Assembly (NCBI RefSeq): GCF_009017415.1
Contig: NC_092406.1
Coordinates: 5,766,001-5,830,000 of the forward strand
DNA length: 64,000 bases
From: Aspergillus flavus
Taxonomy: Eukaryota; Ascomycota; Eurotiomycetes; Eurotiales; Aspergillaceae
Direction of reading: 5' to 3'
A program made the translations under genes and the position numbers. Below the pieces are notes generated by a model. The model saw only the letters and a list, made by a program, of their open reading frames with translations, was not told the DNA's origin and ran no database searches. Each line of letters begins with the position of its first letter. Positions within the stretch are counted from its first letter, which is position 1. Shown in pieces: positions 59,515-64,000 of this stretch.

Positions 59515-60559
59515 CTAGTCACTGGTAGGAACCTTGTCACCACCACGGTTTCCGACAAAACCTCCATCTAGGATGCTGATGAGCTCATCTAACCGCTCAA
59601 TGCACAGATCCGTATGGGGGTGCTCCTTGAGATGAACGTTGTGGTCGTTCAAGAGCAAGACAGTCGCAGCGCCTGCTGTATGGCCAGCGGTCATATCATC
59701 GATACTGTCACCAACCTAGCATCATATTAGTTCCCAGAGAAGAGAAAATGACCTGGAATGCAAAAGAAAGACCCACCATGATTAAATTCTCTCCCCGACT
59801 ATCCAGTCCCCATTCGTTAGCAATATGCAAAATCCCCGCTGGATCCGGCTTAGGCAATAACCCCGGGGTCTCTCTTGTAACGATTGGCAGAAACACGTGA
59901 GCGGGAAGATGATTATCTAGAAGATGCCGTACTGGTGTTCTGCCACAGTAGTATTAACCTCTACCGTTCACTCACTCCCGTACATCTAATGTTGGAGTAA
60001 ATAGGATGGAGTAAAACGCCTTACTCAAAATTCCGTGTACAAAGCGCCCTCTTGACTCCCCGTTCGTGGAGATAATCCATGAGCTCCACTAGTCCCGGCT
60101 GGGGCTCCTGGGTTTGCATAGCCTCTTGCTCAACGGCCTTGATTTTATCTGCAGCTTCGAGCTGTTGCTCGGGAGTTGGGAGACTGCTAATATGGTGCAA
60201 GATATCGATATCCTTGTGGAGGATCCCAAGAGACTCTCTGTGGAGGATTTAGTGCACATCACGTAAGATGTAAAACGATATCGAGTTTTAGCCACATACC
60301 GCATCTTGACAAACATGTGGTTCTGAGGAAGACTGTTTACACATCAGCCATCCGAGCGAGCTACCGTGACATGGTTCAGAGAAAGTATCAAGTACCATAA
60401 TGTTCCGTCCACGTCGAAAACGATACCCTTCAATGGTGGGGCACTTGATGTTCCTTTTCTCTCTGGGTTAAGAGGAGCAAATCGTCGCTGACGAAGTGAG
60501 TAATTTTGAACCGAGGCCATGATGCGTCCGAGTTGCGGCAGGGGCCGCGGGGTGAACAT
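59515..60559 (-). CDS. HAD-superfamily hydrolase
   Basis: Haloacid dehalogenase-type phosphatase, most like fungal members related to yeast YOR131C. Five exons. The start is MFTPRPLPQLGRIMASVQNY at 60559; the Met 13 residues later (60520) is an equally good start. Motif I is GIVFDVDGTLC, completed across intron 1 into LPQNHMFVKMR. A helical cap follows (ESLGILHKDIDILHHISSLP, EQQLEAADKIKAVEQEAM), then LMDYLHERGVKRALCTRNFE with motif II (Thr), LLPKPDPAGILHIA with the motif III Lys, and IMVGDSIDDMTAG as motif IV. All four catalytic motifs are intact. The Val-Gly-Asp-Ser junction needs a GTGGGT donor; reading through gives an unrelated end. The N-terminus could be mitochondrial, but this is weak. 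Substrate unknown. Confidence 0.88.
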
Positions 60560-61293
60560 TCGAACTGGGAGAGGGGAACGTTGGAGTGGAGGTTCAAGAG
60601 GTTGTTTCAATGTGGTGTGATTCGACCAAATGGCGGAGATAAGATTGATAAGGTTTGGCAGTGCGGAGATTTCGGAAATACTAAAAAACAGCAATTTATA
60701 CAGTTGTTGAGAAATTTAAATCGGCTACCTCTGCTATCCCGAAGGACATTCGACGCCATAAATAGCATCAGCGTGGTGAATGTAGTAGACAAAGAACCTT
60801 TGCGTTGCTCACTGATTTCCTGACTGTACTAAATATATTATCCATTATCCATACACTACAATGAAGCTGTTGGATGTCATGTGGTGCTGATTCTTTGTTG
60901 CATGTAGGCACTTGGCAACGTTGTGAATATCTGAGGATCTTGTATAGACTTGCCTGTGTAATAATTTTACCCCAGTACTTGATCTAGCATATGCAACTGC
61001 CCTCTGCGACCTCCGTGTGCGCCATTAAAATGGTTTCTTGAGCAAAACCCCAAAGGAATTGAATACATCCAGTCCTATTGTCATCCGTGTCTGGGGCCGC
61101 TTTATTTACTATGCAACAAGAACCACAGCTCTGAATATATTATATTGTTAAATACGCAATATGGAACCTCCTACACTGCTCGCACGTGAAATCTTCTCAG
61201 GCATGAAGTTGATTTTATTTACCTATGTGATAGAGACAGTCACTTCCAATACAGTTCAATAACGTAGGTTCATATTGAAGACGTTCTATTTCC
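60560..61293. other. HAD gene promoter and 3' flank of HTH/exonuclease gene
   Basis: 734 bp with no supported gene; AT-rich. Confidence 0.55.
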
Positions 61294-63990
61294 CTAGAAG
61301 CCAAATCCTTGTAGCAATGTTGTTATCTCTTTGACTATATCTGTAACGGCCTCTGTGTCGTAAGCTGCAGTGTGATACTCGCCCTTGTCTCCGGATCTTC
61401 CCTGGCTTGCAAGAAAGCTACTGTGAACCGCTGGTAAAGACAGAGAGGGCCAGTTCATAGGGAGAAGCTTCTTCAGCAGTCTTCCCACGTCAATGTTTTG
61501 AAAGTTTGAGCATAGGTGGTGGCTTTCTTTAGGAACTATTAGCTCTGGACTTCCCGGGAGCAACCTTTGAAAGCATTGCATATCCTGCGGACTGAACCAT
61601 GAAATGATGCTGATTCTCTCTGCACTATAGTCCAGATTATGGATTATTTCATCCCTGATCTCGTCTGGCCTCAATCCATTCGTCACGATGTCACCGTAGC
61701 AATGTGTAAATAGAACTTGTACATGTCTGTCCGCATTCTCCCAAGTTTTTAATTTTACAAGGAAATCTTCAAGAGACAGGCCATAGTGAACATTCTCTGC
61801 AAACAGTAGCTTGCCGTCAAGCTGCCTGATAGCAAACTGGAGTGGTATCGGAGACATATCCCCACTCAGAGAGATGTACTCAAAGTCGATAACCCAGGTA
61901 TTCTGAGGACTTCTGTGGTAGCTTGTTGAAAGAGTTTTGACATCAGTCATTGCATCATCCGTAAGTTTCAACTCCCATTGTGGCATTGGAAGTTCAGCAC
62001 CCGTAGCTTTCAATGACGACACATATTGGATAATCCTTGATGAGTGGTGCTTGCAATACCCAGAGTACAGCTCCTGTGGTAATGGACAAGTTAGGATCAA
62101 GCATTTTTTCTTGCCATCAACCAATGAATAATTTTTGAGGACTGCACGTTGCATTGAAGACCGCTGGTAGAGACGCTTTTTCTTCGTATGCCCTCTATTA
62201 CTTGATGGTGTGGCCTCGCCCACCTCATCTGCATCAGTAGTATCAGCAAAATCCTCCGGTTCAGCGATGGAATCTGTCACATCACGGGCACCATCAGTCC
62301 CTCTGTCAGGCTCCCGTGATTGAAGCATAGTATGTGGCGAAATATATATGCCTTCTCCGTCTTTCACTACTTCACTAGTAGTGAAAGTGTCCACTTCATC
62401 AGAAAACGGTGCCTTTGAACCCTGTGGCCTCACACCCTCGACTAGCTTCTCTGTCAGTGAGTAGAGGTGGTCGTACGGTTGCGATGCAGGCCGGTGTAAT
62501 GTAAAGTCTCTTAGCCTCAGAAGCTGAAAAGGCTTTCGGGTTGTATCCTTCGTAAATATAACCCGCGAGCCCCACCGGTGAATGTTATTCACTAGTAGTT
62601 CAATATCCATGAATCTCCCTTGGATAGGGCTGTAGAATCCAGAGCACACATAGTTCGCATGAATTGGAGTCGTATAAAGAGTCCATGTGCTGGTATATCT
62701 CCGTGGGCGCCAGCGATCTTCAGCCCGTAAGAAGAGCGGTTCAACGTCCATCACGTGAAGCACAGTACTATACCTAAACGCCTCGAAGAGTCTTTGGATA
62801 TTCTTGTAGTACTCTTTTACTTTGAATTCTCGTGGAGATATTCGGATTCCGTGGTCAATTGTCCATCCTTGAAGATATAAGATGTTTGGCCTAGATGCAT
62901 TCATAGTCTGAGGACCCCACAACGACAATGCCAAGGGCAATAGTACCTCTTCATCGCCGAAAGAGAGAAGTACAGCCCACTGAGCCGGGGCCCCAGGATA
63001 TGGACAATCATAGTCCAGCTCAATGCGCACAGGGAGGGCTGAAGTCACCTAACGAATCCAGTGTCAGATGCAAATTATGGCTCATATAAGAATAATTAGA
63101 TCCCGTAGTTCTATACTCACCTTACTACTTGAAGTGGCTATGCTTTGGTAAATCAATGCAACACAGTACTTAAGTTCATCATAACAGGGTCTAACTGACG
63201 CATAGGAGCCCGTGTAACCACCAGTTGGCGCTCGTACACCAAATTCGGGGGCAAGTTCGAAAAGTTGCTTATTAACATCGACAACTCTAAGAGTAGAAAT
63301 ATTGCTTTCACCTGCCCTACTCGTGTATGTGCTCTCGGCGTGGATATTCAGTGAAGGTCGCTCCTTTGATGGTGAGCCAGACACTGTAGGCGGAGGAAGA
63401 GGATGGCCTGGATGAGAATGGATATTCGGACAATCTAAAAAGTTATATGCATCTTGAAATGTATACAGCTTTCCAACTCTCCCCCCTTCGATGCCAACAA
63501 AGGGGACAGGGTGTTGGAACGTATGGAGCTAGACGAAACATGTTTCAACTTGTGTCAATTCTTAGGGAGGTTGGGGACTAACCCTATGATCAGATGCTGT
63601 CAAACTCAACATATCCCTCAGCTGCCTTGGGCTTAACTGCAAATAGTATGAGAATTTGTGATTGACGAGGGAGCTCTCATCCTCGAATAAACCCTCATCG
63701 CCAGATACTGTCTCTCTTGTACCTTGTTGTGGTGCTGCTAGTGTCTTTGCCTGAACCCGAGGACGTTTGTCGGCTCTTTTAGATCCAGGAGGCATAGCGA
63801 CTATCTGGTCCTCTTCTCTCATCCACCGTTTCAAGGTGCCTTCCTCGACCAAAAGCTTTCTAGTTGCTACTTCCATGTTAATTGGATACCATCTCGAGGT
63901 TTCAACGTTTAGCGACCTAGCCTGCCGGCAATAGCGAATCGCGAAAAGCTTCTCTTCTCGTGTATATGTGAAACGTCTTGGCCGAACCAT
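61294..63990 (-). CDS. Helix-turn-helix / DEDDh exonuclease fusion protein, undescribed
   Basis: Three exons (63990-63583, 63528-63121, 63048-61294), all joined in phase 0, give 856 residues. Residues 8-66 look like a homeodomain-type helix-turn-helix of the kind found in pogo/psq transposases: REEKLFAIRYCRQARSL, then VATRKLLVEEGTLKRWMREE. A linker and two middle regions with many aromatic residues follow (GKLYTFQDAYNFLDCP; TSTWTLYTTPIHANYVCSGF). Cys588-X4-Cys-X10-Cys-X2-His may bind zinc. The C-terminal 200 residues carry a complete DEDDh set: VIDFEYISL (Asp660, Glu662), QNIDVGRLL (Asp792) and EYHTAAYDTEA (His831, Asp836). So it is probably an active 3'-5' exonuclease with a DNA-binding head. 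I know of no characterised protein with this order. An exon upstream of the window edge is possible. Confidence 0.75.
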
Positions 63991-64000
63991 CCTGTTTGCA

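Overview
This window is nuclear DNA of a filamentous ascomycete, most likely from the Aspergillaceae (Aspergillus/Penicillium type). The evidence is short GT..AG introns of about 50-210 nt, often with a CTAAC-like branch site; the conidiation regulator wetA; and a set of typical fungal genes. Sequence alone does not let me name the species. No virus, plasmid, CRISPR array or intact transposon was seen.

Layout, left to right. 1-9.2 kb: a sugar transporter cut by the left edge (minus), a 5.5 kb stretch without a recognisable gene, then a CnjB-like protein with eleven zinc knuckles (minus). 11.8-16.2 kb: an anion:cation symporter-type MFS transporter (plus) converging on glutamine synthetase glnA (minus). 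16.2-20.9 kb: gene-poor. 20.9-33 kb is a dense housekeeping block: Mediator subunit Med1, a small probably mitochondrial protein, an SRAP/HMCES-type abasic-site protein, an Mgr3-like TPR protein, the RACK1 homologue cpcB with a U24-type snoRNA in its third intron, the succinate dehydrogenase assembly factor Sdh5, and the p24 cargo receptor Erv25. 33.7-37.4 kb: a 1189-residue, mostly disordered protein with a histone-fold-like segment. 37.4-41.4 kb: a second gene-poor stretch carrying a recurring TACGGAGTA palindrome. 41.4-49 kb: an acidic orphan protein, wetA behind a long upstream region rich in AbaA-type sites, and an NDUFAF2-like complex I assembly factor. 49.6-64 kb: a calponin-homology protein, an unrecognised conserved-looking protein, an intron-containing tRNA-His, the ORMDL sphingolipid regulator, an Air1/2-like TRAMP zinc-knuckle protein, a HAD hydrolase, and at the right edge an 856-residue protein joining an N-terminal helix-turn-helix to a C-terminal DEDDh exonuclease domain.

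Functional links. Several genes are divergent pairs with short shared promoters (Med1/mitochondrial protein, SRAP/Mgr3-like, NDUFAF2-like/calponin, Orm/Air). Three serve mitochondria (Sdh5, NDUFAF2-like, Mgr3-like) and two the early secretory pathway or ER (Erv25, Orm). cpcB, its intronic snoRNA and the Tbf1- and Cbf1-like sites upstream form a coherent ribosome-biogenesis unit. Most multi-exon models were assembled by hand from reading frames plus splice sites; they keep frame at every join, but transcripts were not available.
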